Part shown: positions 10,826 through 21,002 of the stretch, one piece after another
Layout of the letters: every line of letters starts with the position of its first letter
Numbering within the stretch: position 1 is the first letter of the stretch
Assembly: GCA_023053545.1 (NCBI GenBank)
Contig: JAKZAN010000007.1
Coordinates: 186,001-250,000, forward strand
DNA: 64,000 nucleotides
Source: Lepidurus packardi
Lineage: Eukaryota; Arthropoda; Branchiopoda; Notostraca; Triopsidae
Direction: 5' to 3'
The notes under the pieces: model-generated
Seen by the model: only the letters and a program-made list of their open reading frames with translations
What the model was told of the DNA's origin: nothing
Database searches by the model: none
Program-made: the position numbers and the translations under genes

Positions 10826-11372
10826 GATGTTTGTTACCAGTGTTCTAGATCTTTTTAAAAAAAATATATCACATCACATCAATAGGCCATTATTGATATG
10901 ATCGGCGTTGAGTCTAAATTGGCAGTGATTTGATTGATTTTTTTCGGAAAATTTACAGATCCGATCCAGAACACGGCATGTTACAGCATCTAGCAAAAAT
11001 TATATAACCAAAATAAAAAAAAAAATCATCGTCAAAGATCTTTTTCATATCATATTTTTTATTATTATTACTTTTTTTTATATTAAAGTAATTTACATAA
11101 GCGCACGTCACAGGAATTTACAAAAGAAACGGCAAAATTGACAAAATTAAAACATTACAAATTTAGGAAATGGAAAAAAATACGAAGTAGGGCGCGGGAC
11201 CGTACTATAATAGATGGGGCGATGGAGTTGGGTTTTCGTCATCGACGTCGCTATTGGTCAAGTCACTAAGGGTACCCATAGCCGGGTCCAAATCACTGCA
11301 AAAGGCGTTGCGCGCTCTCAGAAAGCTCTGCTCTTGCTGTTCAATAACAGGAAGGCTATAAAGAAAGAAGAG
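10826..11372. other. AT-rich spacer between BEL-2 and gene K
   Basis: I see only AT-rich sequence with poly-A and TTATTATT tracts. It probably holds the 3' untranslated region of gene K on the minus strand. I looked for the terminal inverted repeat of a K transposon here and did not find one. Confidence 0.4.
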
Positions 11373-12579
11373 TTAATGCAGTCTAATTTTGTCATTTTTG
11401 TAAAGTTCAATGAGGGGCTGGGTATGAATTTTATCGTCCAGGTAATCAGAAAACCTAGGATCATTGACAATGTCTTGTTCATCGCGAAAAGCATCTTGAA
11501 TATACTTAACATAGAAACGGGTATGTTCACCGTTCACGGTGTCCATACCTAAGACAAGTGCAGGGGTCCAAACTGGAACATCTGCGTCGTCAAAAAGTAG
11601 GTGGCTGATTCTGCGATTGCAAAAGAAAGCAGGCGCGGGTGTCACAATAATAAGATTACCCTTCGCCATGTCGTTGCAGACCAAGTTTTTGTAAGGGTAA
11701 AGACTATTGTCGCCATCATAGAGCATATAGTGCGTAGCACTATCTCCATCATACGAACTCGCGATGCCGTCGTACCACTTCAATTCCCGTGTTTTCTCCA
11801 TAAACTGGTGTTTCACTCTTTTGCCAACAAGCTGGAGATCAGCCAGTACGCGACTAGAAGTGGATGCTTCTTCGCTACTACTTGGATCTGGTTTCCCGGC
11901 TTTGTTCATCTTAATGGCCTGAAGAGAAGCACGGTCGATAAGAGCGTACGAAAGATTACCACTGGCATCAGCGTGGGATCCTTGATTGGATCCGACGTTA
12001 TCCGCCAGGAATTTTTTAAGGTTGGCAGAAAGAACATCCAAGGTTTTTTTTTTCTTGCCATTGGTTACATTCAATAAACCCCCCTTGCTACTTTCCACCA
12101 AACATTTCTTGCGATACATCATCTGGGTATGCAAGGCTGCGAGCTTCTCAACTTCCCGCAGCAACTTGCCGAGTTCGACCTCGACCATGGCTTCTGTGGT
12201 CCACAGTCCACCAATTTTGCCAATAGCCTGAGCTAACTCGTCTTTGCTAGCTTCTCCACGTCGGTATTTACTCGCATGCTGTGCAATTCGCTCTTGAAGT
12301 TTCTCTTGTCGTTTCTGCAATAGAGCCTTATTTTTTTATCACGGTCGCTCTTCTGACCACTCAGACTCTGTACGGCTAACTCCAACGAATCGGCCTGCCT
12401 TCCCTTCGGCTGCTGATTATACCATTTCGCAGTACCGTTTTCGGCATAACAGACTATGTTTTCATGAAGTTGAGTTAGAGCACTGGGCTTTGATTTGAGC
12501 CAGTAGTCCAACTGACCAAATACCCTCTCAACACCGACATTCGTGATTGGGACAGACGAGGTCTGGGTCATGAGCTGTA

Positions 12580-14587
12580 CTGTAATGAGCAAAAAAAAGT
12601 TTACATGGCCAAACCACAGAAGTCTAATTAAGCCTCTCGAGACTGATTAAGTTTCATTAGGCGTTGAAAGTTCTACAAACCAATCAGTTACGAGGTGAAG
12701 CCGCGAGATTTAAAATTGGGATGTATATTTAGTGGAAAGCTAGAAGTATTGCGCTTGGCTACCTCGTGGCTGATTGATTATTCTTTCGGTTTGCGTAACC
12801 TAACAATGATTGCACAGAGAAACCGCTTAGATTAAGATCTGTCTTTGTAATCAACTTGCTGCCTTTTAAATGGTGCAATGTTAAATATGTGAAAATTCTT
12901 GAATGCGGAGTTCTTGGAATTGTTCTGAAAATTCATACGTTCGCATACAGGAACGCAAATCACTTAATGCAATTATTCAGAACAATAGCCTAATACCAAT
13001 TTTAAACTTTATATTAAGGAAAATCCAAGTTCCTAAACCGAGTTTTTAGCAGATACAGCACTCCGAATTGGGTTCTGAAGAGCATTTATTTTACACATAG
13101 GCTACCAACAAGTTTTACAGAGAAAACTGCATATCTTGTTTAAACAAACATTTTTATGCGTCGTAACTAGTATTTTGTTATGCCACCATTGTTTTCTACG
13201 CACGCTTGGAGCCTCCGTGGCATGGAGTCAACCAGCTTAAGCCAGAAATCACTATCGTCAGCGAGTTCCTCCCACACTCGGTTTGCCTCCTCAAATAACA
13301 TGTCTGCGTTTCTGACATTGGAATGTCTAAAGAAATTCTATTATTTCATCTTCAAAATACTGACAATGATGTTACTCAATTTTCTTTTTGAGCATGCCCC
13401 AAACGTGCTCAATAGGGTTAAAGTCTGGCGACCTCGGTGGGTGGGGGAGAAGTCGCACCCCTTGTTGATTCAGCCAGTTTTTTACAATCCTCGCTGTATG
13501 GAGCGGCGAGTTATCTTGTTGGAATACAAGCGCTTCTCCTAAAAGCGTGCGCATAATAGGTATTTCGCTTTCCAGGATTTCGCGGTATTTTTCTCCGTTG
13601 AAACCCTTCGGAAGTCTTATGAGCGTGCTTAACCCGGTCATTGCGGAAAACCACGCGAAAACAGAAACGGAATATCGACCACTTCGTCCATTTTCTCTAA
13701 CCACGTCTTCTTTAAACCGCTGATTTTTCTGACAAACAGAAAATTTAGTTTCAAAGCTATACAGCTCAGAGTTTAACTTTACCTCTCTATAAACACGAAT
13801 CGGGCCATATGGTTCAGACGAAATGGTGCTTTCGTCCGAAAAGACTACAGCTGTCCAGAAATCCATATTGACATTTAGAAAGTTCTCGCAAAATCTCAGT
13901 CTTGCTTCTTTATGCCTATCGGATAGTAGAAACTTGCGAGCTGGCCTTCTAGAATTTAAGCCAACCTCGCTCAACACACGGTAACCTGTGAATCTCGAAG
14001 CAGTAACACTGGCCATACTGATAATTTTTGTCATGTCACGCGCCGGATTGGATACACTTGCTGCGATAATGTTAATTTTCTCGTCGTCGCTTAAAATAGG
14101 TGGGCGACCCGATCCTACCTAATTAATATACATAATAAGTTACAAATATTTTCTGCAATATTTCGACATACTTTCCGGTCTAACTTTCCCTCGTTCCAAT
14201 ACCGCTTCAGCCATTTGTATACAGTTACTCGGCTCCAATTAACGGTTCTTGATATTTCTGTAACAGACATTCCTGTCAAACTCAAACCAACTATGACACC
14301 TTTCTGCTCTTTGCTGAGCTGAGGCATTTTTAGAAATGAAACTCAGGCGAGCAAACAGTGGGAAAAGTATTGGATCCGCAATAGAGCTTATAATTAGCAA
14401 CTTTCCCTGCTCAATTCGCCAGTTTTAGTTTATATTAAAAAACATGCGTTTTCAAACTTCGCGGACTTCCTTTCACTTCAAACTATTGGTTTGTAGTCCT
14501 TTCTACGTTAATGAAACTTAATCATCCTCGAGAGGCCTGCTTAGACTTCTGTGGTTTCCTGTGTAAACTTTTTTTTGCTCATTACAG
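12580..14587 (-). mobile_element. Tc1 transposon Tc1-B inside gene K
   Basis: The ends are CTGTAATGAGC at 12,580 and its complement ending at 14,587, flanked by TA at 12,578-12,579 and 14,588-14,589. The inverted repeats extend about 110 bp but have diverged more than those of Tc1-A (several mismatches and small indels). Removing the element and one TA gives a continuous gene K frame (…ADV then QLMTQTSS…), which confirms the insertion point. Confidence 0.94.
13167..14327 (-). CDS. Tc1-B transposase (spliced, DD34E), apparently intact
   Basis: Minus-strand exons are 14,327-14,172, 14,118-13,783, 13,728-13,376 and 13,326-13,167. Introns of about 50-55 bp are bounded by GT/AG. Total length is 1,005 nt, 334 aa plus stop, starting MPQLSKEQKG. 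An N-terminal helix-turn-helix (GMSVTEISRTVNWSRVTVYKW) precedes the DDE core: VVFSDES, QQDNSPLHTA and PDFNPIEHVW, with 34 residues between the second Asp and Glu. The three introns fall at the same places as three of the four in Tc1-A, and the exon holding the last two catalytic residues is 353 nt in both. The copy looks coding-competent despite its diverged TIRs. Confidence 0.88.
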
Positions 14588-17080
14588 TACATCGGCAGAA
14601 ATATCCGCATGCTTACCCCCTTCCAAATGATCCTTCAATAAAGTATCAAACTTTGCAAGGATTCTAGCTATCACTACCTCGAGACTTTCAAGCGTCAAGG
14701 CATCGAGTAGTGCGTCATCATCCACGAGAGCTTTTAAAATTGGGTCACCTTGCTCGTTTTGTAAACCTTGAATCAAAAGCTGAGGGTCTTCGTCCCATTG
14801 GGCAAGCTGATTTCGCCAAGACGAGTACGTCTTGGACATGTAGGCTATATGCTTGGCCTGATTCATGTCTTTCTCCAAGGGATGAGTAAACGCGTAATAA
14901 ACAAGACCTAAAGCTCTCACCTCAGCCTGCAACTGTGGAGCTTGCGAATCGGCACAAACTGCTTCAGTAAGGCCATTTGTATCGTTGGCGTCCTTCAGCA
15001 TTTTAAAAAAATCTGTCACGGCACCTTTCTTAAGCAAGAAATATAGGCCAGCAGCATTGTAGAAGACAATGTTGAACCGGTTACCAACAAATCTAGCTAA
15101 AGGTAGGGTCTGAATTTGGAAGGGCTTTTCAGCCAAGAACTGCTTAAACTTGGCAGCTTTGCCGCTCTTCTCGTCTCCTCTGGAGTGCACCATTTGCGAG
15201 AAAGTGCGGATAAAACGAACTGCGGCTGATTCGCCTTCGGTGTTTGAAAAATTTGGCACTAATTGCGAACCTAGCGTTGTTCCCTGGAATTTCTTTGCTT
15301 CAAGTTGAGCCAGACCTTTGTTGGCAGCATCCGAAAAACCAACAAGGGTATGTATACCGCAGTGAAATTCATTAACTCGAGCGCATTTATTCTGCTCGTC
15401 AATAGGCAATTCCTGAAACCCTTGGTCCAACTTGGCGTGACATTGCAGCTTCCAGTTAGCAAGCAACCGACTAAATTTTTTCTCGTTCTGAGCACGATCA
15501 CTCATAGTATTAACTATTCTAGTCCCTACCTGCTCTACAAAGTTTGGAATGTGCGAAGAATAACTCGCTATTTCGGTGAAAATGTCGATTAATGTTTTCA
15601 AAATAGTTTCAGAGCTGCCGTCAGCAATTTCGGTTAGCCCCAACACCAACTTCTGCTTATCCATAAAGTACAAAATAAAGGTCTGATAAGACTTGCCATA
15701 CTTGGTGGTGCCGTCCGAAGCCAAGGTGGCATTATCGCCTTTACTCATTATGACTTCTGCCAGCTGACGCATATAAAGAACGCGAGCTTTGTATATCGTT
15801 TCTTTGACAAACGTTTTCCCCGGCAGCTGATCTAGCTCCAACCCTAGACATCGCGCAACAGTTTCGACGCACTCTACGGCCGTCTCACTCCCGATACCTA
15901 AACTACGTAGTTCCATGAATACTCGATGAGTCATGGCATTGTACGTCCTGCCGTCTTCGTTTAGAAACTTCACCTGCCGGTTTTCTTCTAGCTCAACGTT
16001 TAATTGCTCTTCTTTTAACTCTGGATTATTCGTAGGCCCAAAGGAAAGCAAATCCTTGACTAACTGCGCACTTGGCGAAGAAAAAGAAGCGCTTAACTTT
16101 TGGTTTAAATCCCTAACGGTATCTTCGTTGCGTTTAAGTTTTTGACGATTGTTATCCTTTTCCCGTCTGAAATTATCTTTCTCATTCTGTAATTTCCTCT
16201 CCAAAGCCCTGATTTTTTTGTGAGCTTTTATGAGTTCCGCATTCTTCCCTCTCAAAACAGCGTGTAACTGACAGGCCTTTTGCTTTTCACGATCATTGTT
16301 CTGCAAGCGCTTGCATAAAGCGAAATATTTTTTATACAAGTTGCGAAACTTTTGCCTGTAAGAGCAATTGTGATTTATACTTATTGCCTGCTTTGGAATC
16401 TGTCTATGGGAAGAGGGGTTAACAACCTGAGGCTGAGAAACCGCGTTTCTTCTCTGTGAAGAAGACTCAGCATCAGAGTCAGACAGAGCAAAATTATCCT
16501 CAATTAGCACAGCCGGCTGTGAAAGCTTACTACTACCACCATTACCTGCAGATGCTTGTGGTTGTGTACAACTACTGGTACTATTATTACTGCTGCAGTT
16601 AAAAAATTCGAATGGCTGTCTCTTGAAATTTTCGATTGTATATAATTTTCCCGGACAACTGGTGTCAATCTTCATCAAGCGGATTAAACCCATCTTCAGC
16701 TTTTTAGCTTGTGCAACTAATGACCTGAGCAAGTTTTCTTCACTAACGTTCAATCTAGTTCTAGAACTACCTTCCACTTCCAGTGAAAAAATAGACACGA
16801 TCCAGCTGAAAAAATCTTTTCGCTTCGCATGCTTTCTTTTAGACTGCTCCAGAAAAAGATTATTAAGCTCAAGAACGACTCCATTACTTAAAAAAGGTTT
16901 CGGCCTGGCAATGGAAATGGAAGTCCAAGTATCCAACGTCTTCAAGTGACTCTTTAATATCCCTATTTCATCACAGAACGGACCAATACGGTCATCATCA
17001 TTAACATCAGGACTTGAAGTTGAAATGAAGTTGAAATGAAGTTGAATGCGAAATGCGTTAATAACGGATTCAAATTAACT

Positions 17081-17230
17081 AATTAAGTTTTACTTTGAGG
17101 TTTTACTTTGATGATAATTGATTAAATCGATTTCAATCAGTCAAGCTTAATTTTGATAGGATAATATTAATTATAAATTAAATAAAATTGAGTTGAGTTT
17201 GACTCACAATTTGGTTGTTTTTTGGGTTCT
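17081..17230. other. AT-rich spacer upstream of gene K
   Basis: AT-rich, with repeated TTAATTAA-like and GTTGAATGAAG motifs. On the minus strand a splice-acceptor-like TTAATTAG near 17,085 could mark a missing 5' exon of gene K further out. No coding region recognised. Confidence 0.35.
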
Positions 17231-17640
17231 TCTTGTCTTCGACTTCCTTGAGCTTGACGTTCACCAAGACGTTCACACGTAAGTAGGGTGTTGACACGTA
17301 GGGTGTTGTCTCAAGCTCAAGCACAAACACTGACCGCATGGATTGGACAAAAAATGATTAGCTTCTTTTAGCAGGGTGAAATATTGTTGTTTTTTTTTTT
17401 TTTTTTTTTTAGTGAAAGCTCAGGCGTGAGCTAATGCTCGCTGCCGTTTCTGTACAAGTTTTCAACAGATTTTTTTTTTGTTTTTGTCTTCGTTGTGAAG
17501 TTCACACGTATAGGGTGTTCACACGTAGGGTGTTCACACGTAGGGTGTTGTCTCAACGACTCAAGCAAAAACACTGACCAAATGGATTGGACCAAAAATG
17601 GTTTAGCTTCGCTTTAGCAGGGTGAAATTAAACTAGCTTT
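17231..17640. repeat. Tandem repeat block (CACACGTAGGGTGTT units) in two copies
   Basis: Short units containing TTCACACGTAGGGTG recur at about 17,273-17,310 and 17,500-17,545. Each group is followed by a related segment of about 90 bp (ACACTGACC..ATGGATTGGAC..AAAAATG..TTTAGCAGGGTGAAAT) at about 17,327-17,383 and 17,570-17,628. So a larger block of about 240 bp is duplicated directly, with internal short tandem units. A T20 run lies between the copies. No coding potential seen. Confidence 0.75.
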
Positions 17641-17807
17641 CAATAGAAAACCAGTTATAAAAATATCTGGCTTTCTATTCAGTCGAGCCTTGAGGTCCAG
17701 ATCCAGATTATCAATCCCCAAAGCGCAAACGGCTTATTTCCACGATTTCGAACCATTTTCAAAACGATCAATCTCGTTTTCTTGTACTGTGTATACCATG
17801 AGGTGAT

Positions 17808-17901
17808 GAAGGAGAAATGCAAAACCAACCTCCCAACAAACTTTTCCTAAGGCTTAGCTTAGGAAAAGTTTGTTGGGAGTTTGGTTTTGCATTTCTCCTT
17901 C
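17808..17901. repeat. Inverted repeat, 44-bp arms, 6-bp loop
   Basis: Arms 17,808-17,851 and 17,858-17,901 are reverse complements with one mismatch; the loop is GCTTAG. The transcript or extruded DNA would form a long stable hairpin. It could be a miniature foldback element or a small-RNA precursor-like hairpin. No function can be read from sequence alone. Confidence 0.9.
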
Positions 17902-17902
17902 T

Positions 17903-17949
17903 GAATTGCCATCTACAAGGCTTAGGCTAAGCCTTGTAGATGGCAATTC
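17903..17949. repeat. Perfect inverted repeat, 23-bp arms
   Basis: Arms 17,903-17,925 and 17,927-17,949 are perfect reverse complements around a single central G. The hairpin starts one base after the previous one, so the two form a double-hairpin unit. Its loop-proximal motif GGCTTAG is also found at the tip of the first hairpin. Confidence 0.92.
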
Positions 17950-18104
17950 GACGAAATTTACATCTCTATGCCGGATATTAAATCACATACACCACAAGTG
18001 TAAATTCCTAAAAATTAAGAGAAAATGTACATTCACGTACCTCTAAATTTCGTACCTCTTTTTAGTTTCAACTAAAAACCAAGCCATTATATTAGATTAA
18101 CTAG

Positions 18105-18495
18105 CTGAGATATTCTTCTTTTGGTATTGAATGACCAATTCGGTATCTCATGCTAAGATTATTTTTTACAAAAAATCCGCCCTAGCTGACCAGCGCACGG
18201 CTGTTGAGGCCACTGCAATGGCCGCGAAGGCAGCTTTCAACTTTTCCGTTTGGAAATTCGAAGATAGCAGCTATAAATACAGGAAAAATACCCTTAGCTA
18301 GCTCACATTCTTCTTTGATTATTGAATGACCCGGGAGTCTCATGTCAAGCTAAGATTACAGTATTTAAAAAACAAAAAAAACATCCGCCCTAGCTGACCA
18401 GCAGCGCACGGCTGTTGAGGCCACTGCAATGGCCGCGAAGGCAGCTTTCCATTTCAACTTTTCAGTTTAGTAATTCAAAGATAGCAGTTATAAAA
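18105..18495 (+). repeat. Direct duplication of a ~190-bp unit
   Basis: Two copies at about 18,105-18,290 and 18,296-18,495 share the core CGCCCTAGCTGACCAG, then CGCACGGCTGTTGAGGCC, ACTGCAATGGCCGCGAAGG and CAGCTTTC, and the flanks ATTGAATGACC and GATAGCAG.TATAAA. The GC-rich core of about 60 bp is conserved almost perfectly between copies while the flanks differ more. The GGCC...GGCC pair can form a small stem. I cannot identify it as a known RNA, SINE or gene. 18,496-18,802 is AT-rich with nothing recognised. Confidence 0.8.
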
Positions 18496-18802
18496 TAGAG
18501 CTATCTACTAAGGGCCTTTGTAGATATAGCTCTGATTATTTTCTTCAGTAATAAAGTACTAGTTCGAAATCGCGAATGAATTATATTTAAAACATTCTAA
18601 CATTTACAGTGTAACGCACAGTACAGCTGCTGGGAAAACCTCCCTCAATTCTGTATTTTCGTAAGATCTGTTTTGCTGAAAAAACAATTAACTAAAACAC
18701 TTACGCCTTACAATATAAATGAAAATAAGGCAGACCATTCTAAATTATATAATACAAGTCGCTTTTTTATGCCCACCGCTGTGCTGCTTACCATTAACAT
18801 TG

Positions 18803-19051
18803 ATTATCCTCCAAGTGTCGCGAGGCCTCCTTCCAGATGAGCGAGGAATCCATCGAGTAAACCGAATCGAATGCACAGGCAGGACTAGAGTAGGGGCTTC
18901 CTATGAAGTACTGGTCTTCTCCAAGTGTCGTGAGGAATCCTTCCAGGTTTGGGCAATAAAACCGGACCCTAGGGCGCAGCCAATTCGCGAGGGACCGCAT
19001 GGCCTCCGGCTTCGGCTCGGAACGCCGGAGGCTGCGGACCTGCGAACCGCC
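18803..19051 (-). repeat. Split direct repeat B, outer copy
   Basis: 249 bp, duplicated at 19,602-19,850 with one visible substitution (near 18,964/19,763). It begins ATTATCCTCC on the plus strand and ends GCGAACCGCC. This is the 3' terminus of the element. Confidence 0.93.
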
Positions 19052-19136
19052 CCCTAGGTCCAAGGGTAGACAAAGGAAAAAAGGAGTAGAAAAAGGAAAA
19101 AAAAAAAAAAAATAAAGGGGGAGGGTGGAGTGGTTA

Positions 19137-19605
19137 TCGAAGAACCGCCAGCCGGATTCCTTGCGTTCCGCGCCGAACGCCGCGCCGACCCCGCAACGGA
19201 TCGGACCGAGCCTGGCTGGGAAGACGGACTGTCTCCTTCGGACGGTGGAGAGAGCGCAGCGAGAGGCAAATTCTCCGCTTGGGAAGCTTCCATCTTCACT
19301 GATGGAAGATGACTGGCCAAGCTCTGCAATTGTCCTGGCCTTAAATACCAACTGGGAGGCGATTGACAAGGATGTGACCTAAGGGATGCAAACAAGGAAG
19401 AGCAGCGCCGACCTTGGAGCCAAGGTAATCTGAGTGACCCAGGTCAAGACGACAAAGGCCGCGCGACCAGGGCAGCGCAACCGAGCCAAGAAGATGTGCC
19501 GGAATGCAAGGCCTGCATCTTGGGAGGAGACAAGCGAGGAGTCCCTCGACGACTGACTTGGCGATAATATCCTTTTACCATCCTTCGACGGCAAAAGATC
19601 AATTA
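19137..19605 (-). repeat. Split direct repeat A, internal copy
   Basis: 469 bp, apparently identical to 24,346-24,814. The copy at 24,346 contains the N-terminal gag codons, so the open frames found here are gag shadows and not a separate gene. 19,052-19,136 between this repeat and outer B is a purine-rich spacer with an A15 run. Confidence 0.93.
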
Positions 19606-19850
19606 TCCTCCAAGTGTCGCGAGGCCTCCTTCCAGATGAGCGAGGAATCCATCGAGTAAACCGAATCGAATGCACAGGCAGGACTAGAGTAGGGGCTTCC
19701 TATGAAGTACTGGTCTTCTCCAAGTGTCGTGAGGAATCCTTCCAGGTTTGGGCAATAAAACCGGGCCCTAGGGCGCAGCCAATTCGCGAGGGACCGCATG
19801 GCCTCCGGCTTCGGCTCGGAACGCCGGAGGCTGCGGACCTGCGAACCGCC
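19602..19850 (-). repeat. Split direct repeat B, inner copy
   Basis: 249 bp copy of 18,803-19,051, abutting repeat A with a 4-bp overlap (ATTA). 19,851-20,084 between this repeat and the recombinase stop is non-coding. Confidence 0.93.
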
Positions 19851-20084
19851 AAGCTGGTGTCCCCAAACAAAAACTCCCGAACCTAAAAAAAAAATTAGAA
19901 AAGGGAAAGAATGCTCCGAGGCGAACCGCCAACATTTATTTTTAGAGATGAGCCGTCCTAGCGGGGTTGCTTCAAATACGCCCAGCCAATAACAAAGATA
20001 CAGGGGGTTTAAAGAGCAGAAGAGTGGCCAAATAGCAACAAAAAAGCGAACGAAAAGCAAGTGGACTGAAGCGCCCACGTCAAG

Positions 20085-21002
20085 TTAGGAGCCGTCGATA
20101 GTCCGAAAATACCTAGCGTACGCGCCGCTAGACCAGCGACCCAGGCGCCGGATAGCATGGTCCGGAGCCCCCGACGCCGCCAAGGTGGAAGCCGCTCCGA
20201 TCCGAAACGAATGGGAGGAAAAATAACCGTCCGCCGACTCGGGAAGAATCTCCGCTATGATGGCGTTAAAGCGACGCTGCAACAACGGCAAATTCGACGA
20301 CCAGAGAAACAAAGCTGAATCGACGGTCCCGGTTAACGAACTCCGAGCTACGAAATACCGCTCGATGGCTCGCTGAGGGCAGATGGATCTGCCCGTGGCC
20401 TGGAAAGACACGCGGGTCCCTGCGCCTGATTGATCGGTTTTGGACCTCCGAATAAGGAGGACGCAATTGTCCTGGTTTATAGCGATGTCCTTCGGGCTAA
20501 GAGGTGCGGCGGCGGTGAGAGAGGGTGGCAGGTATTCGGAAATTCTGAGGGCCCCGAAAAAAGCCGTGGTGCACGTCGCCCAAAGCATGAGCTGTGAGTG
20601 GGGATCAGGGAAACGGTCTATAATGCCCCGCTTTAGAGCCCGCATGTGCTCTACCGTGATGGGAAGGCGCCGTCTCCCGGGGTTTGGCAAACGTTTCAAT
20701 GCTCTGAAGGCCACCGAAAGCGTGGGACCTGAAGGCGGCGACCAGCCAAGGGACACGTGCCAAAAACGAACAGCCGCAACATAGGACAAAATGGACTGAG
20801 GGGCCATGCCGATCCGACGGAGGAATGTGATGAAAAGGATTAAGGTAGGCTCCTCTGCGGGTGTATGGGGTAGATTCATGGACTGAGCAAACCTAAGGAA
20901 TGCCGATGCCGCTGTTGCGTAGAGGCTTGCGGAGGCGGGAGCTAGAGCGCCGCTTAACAGGACTCTGGCATCTCGGATAAGAGATCGGTCAGCGATAGGC
21001 AT
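20085..21002 (-). CDS. Tyrosine recombinase of the Ngaro-like element
   Basis: 305-residue frame from 21,002 down to 20,085, overlapping the end of the RT frame by 49 bp in another frame. Residues 1-100 form a SAM-like core-binding domain (SASLYATAASAFLRFAQ). The catalytic domain has the conserved Arg in FFGALRISEYL, the HxxR motif in SSHSFRIGAAS, and the nucleophilic Tyr in GAYARYFRT close to the C-terminus. All three catalytic signatures are present, so the enzyme looks intact. It would integrate a circular cDNA by recombination without making a target duplication, in line with the lack of one here. Confidence 0.93.
   Translation of the reverse strand: MPIADRSLIRDARVLLSGALAPASASLYATAASAFLRFAQSMNLPHTPAEEPTLILFITFLRRIGMAPQSILSYVAAVRFWHVSLGWSPPSGPTLSVAFRALKRLPNPGRRRLPITVEHMRALKRGIIDRFPDPHSQLMLWATCTTAFFGALRISEYLPPSLTAAAPLSPKDIAINQDNCVLLIRRSKTDQSGAGTRVSFQATGRSICPQRAIERYFVARSSLTGTVDSALFLWSSNLPLLQRRFNAIIAEILPESADGYFSSHSFRIGAASTLAASGAPDHAIRRLGRWSSGAYARYFRTIDGS

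Larger units (their letters stand above)
11373..17080 (-). pseudogene. Gene K: transposase-like protein with RNase H-type motifs and Tudor-like C-terminus, split by Tc1-B
   Basis: The minus-strand frame is open from about 17,080 through 16,945 to 14,590, is interrupted by Tc1-B, and resumes in frame at 12,577. It shifts frame in an A7 run near 12,330 and continues to 11,373, giving about 1,180 residues. No in-frame ATG is visible at the start, so a 5' exon is probably missing. Features in order: a Ser/Gln-rich linker; a Lys/Arg/Glu coiled coil (about residues 205-270); ASDGTTKYGKSYQ near 410; MSDRAQNE near 482; FHCGIHTL near 530; NVGVERVFGQLDYW near 800; a second coiled coil; and a Tudor-like segment (KRVKHQF, WYDGIASSYDGD, LYDGDN). 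Asp/Asp/Cys-His/Glu-Arg-x-Phe in this order recalls hAT transposases, but the sequence is not a standard hAT. I cannot name the family. A host gene of transposon origin is an alternative. Confidence 0.6.

Noticed and set aside
10341-10848. Open frames on + in the BEL-2 LTR
   Set aside because: Within the LTR, antisense to the element, no domain similarity.
17231-17640. CRISPR-like array (short repeats CACACGTAGGGTG)
   Set aside because: Units are nearly contiguous without regular unique spacers, and the DNA is eukaryotic with introns and transposons.
18105-18495. Histone-like or tRNA-like gene in the duplicated unit
   Set aside because: The ATGGCCGCGAAGGCAGC stretch resembles an Ala/Lys-rich start, but no frame continues in both copies and no cloverleaf could be drawn.
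18719-19675. Several overlapping frames around 18.7-19.7 kb that look like genes
   Set aside because: They lie in the split direct repeats of the Ngaro-like element; some repeat gag N-terminal codons, the rest are shadows.
19599-20078. 159-codon minus-strand frame downstream of the recombinase
   Set aside because: Mostly repeat B sequence and non-coding 3' region; no motif.
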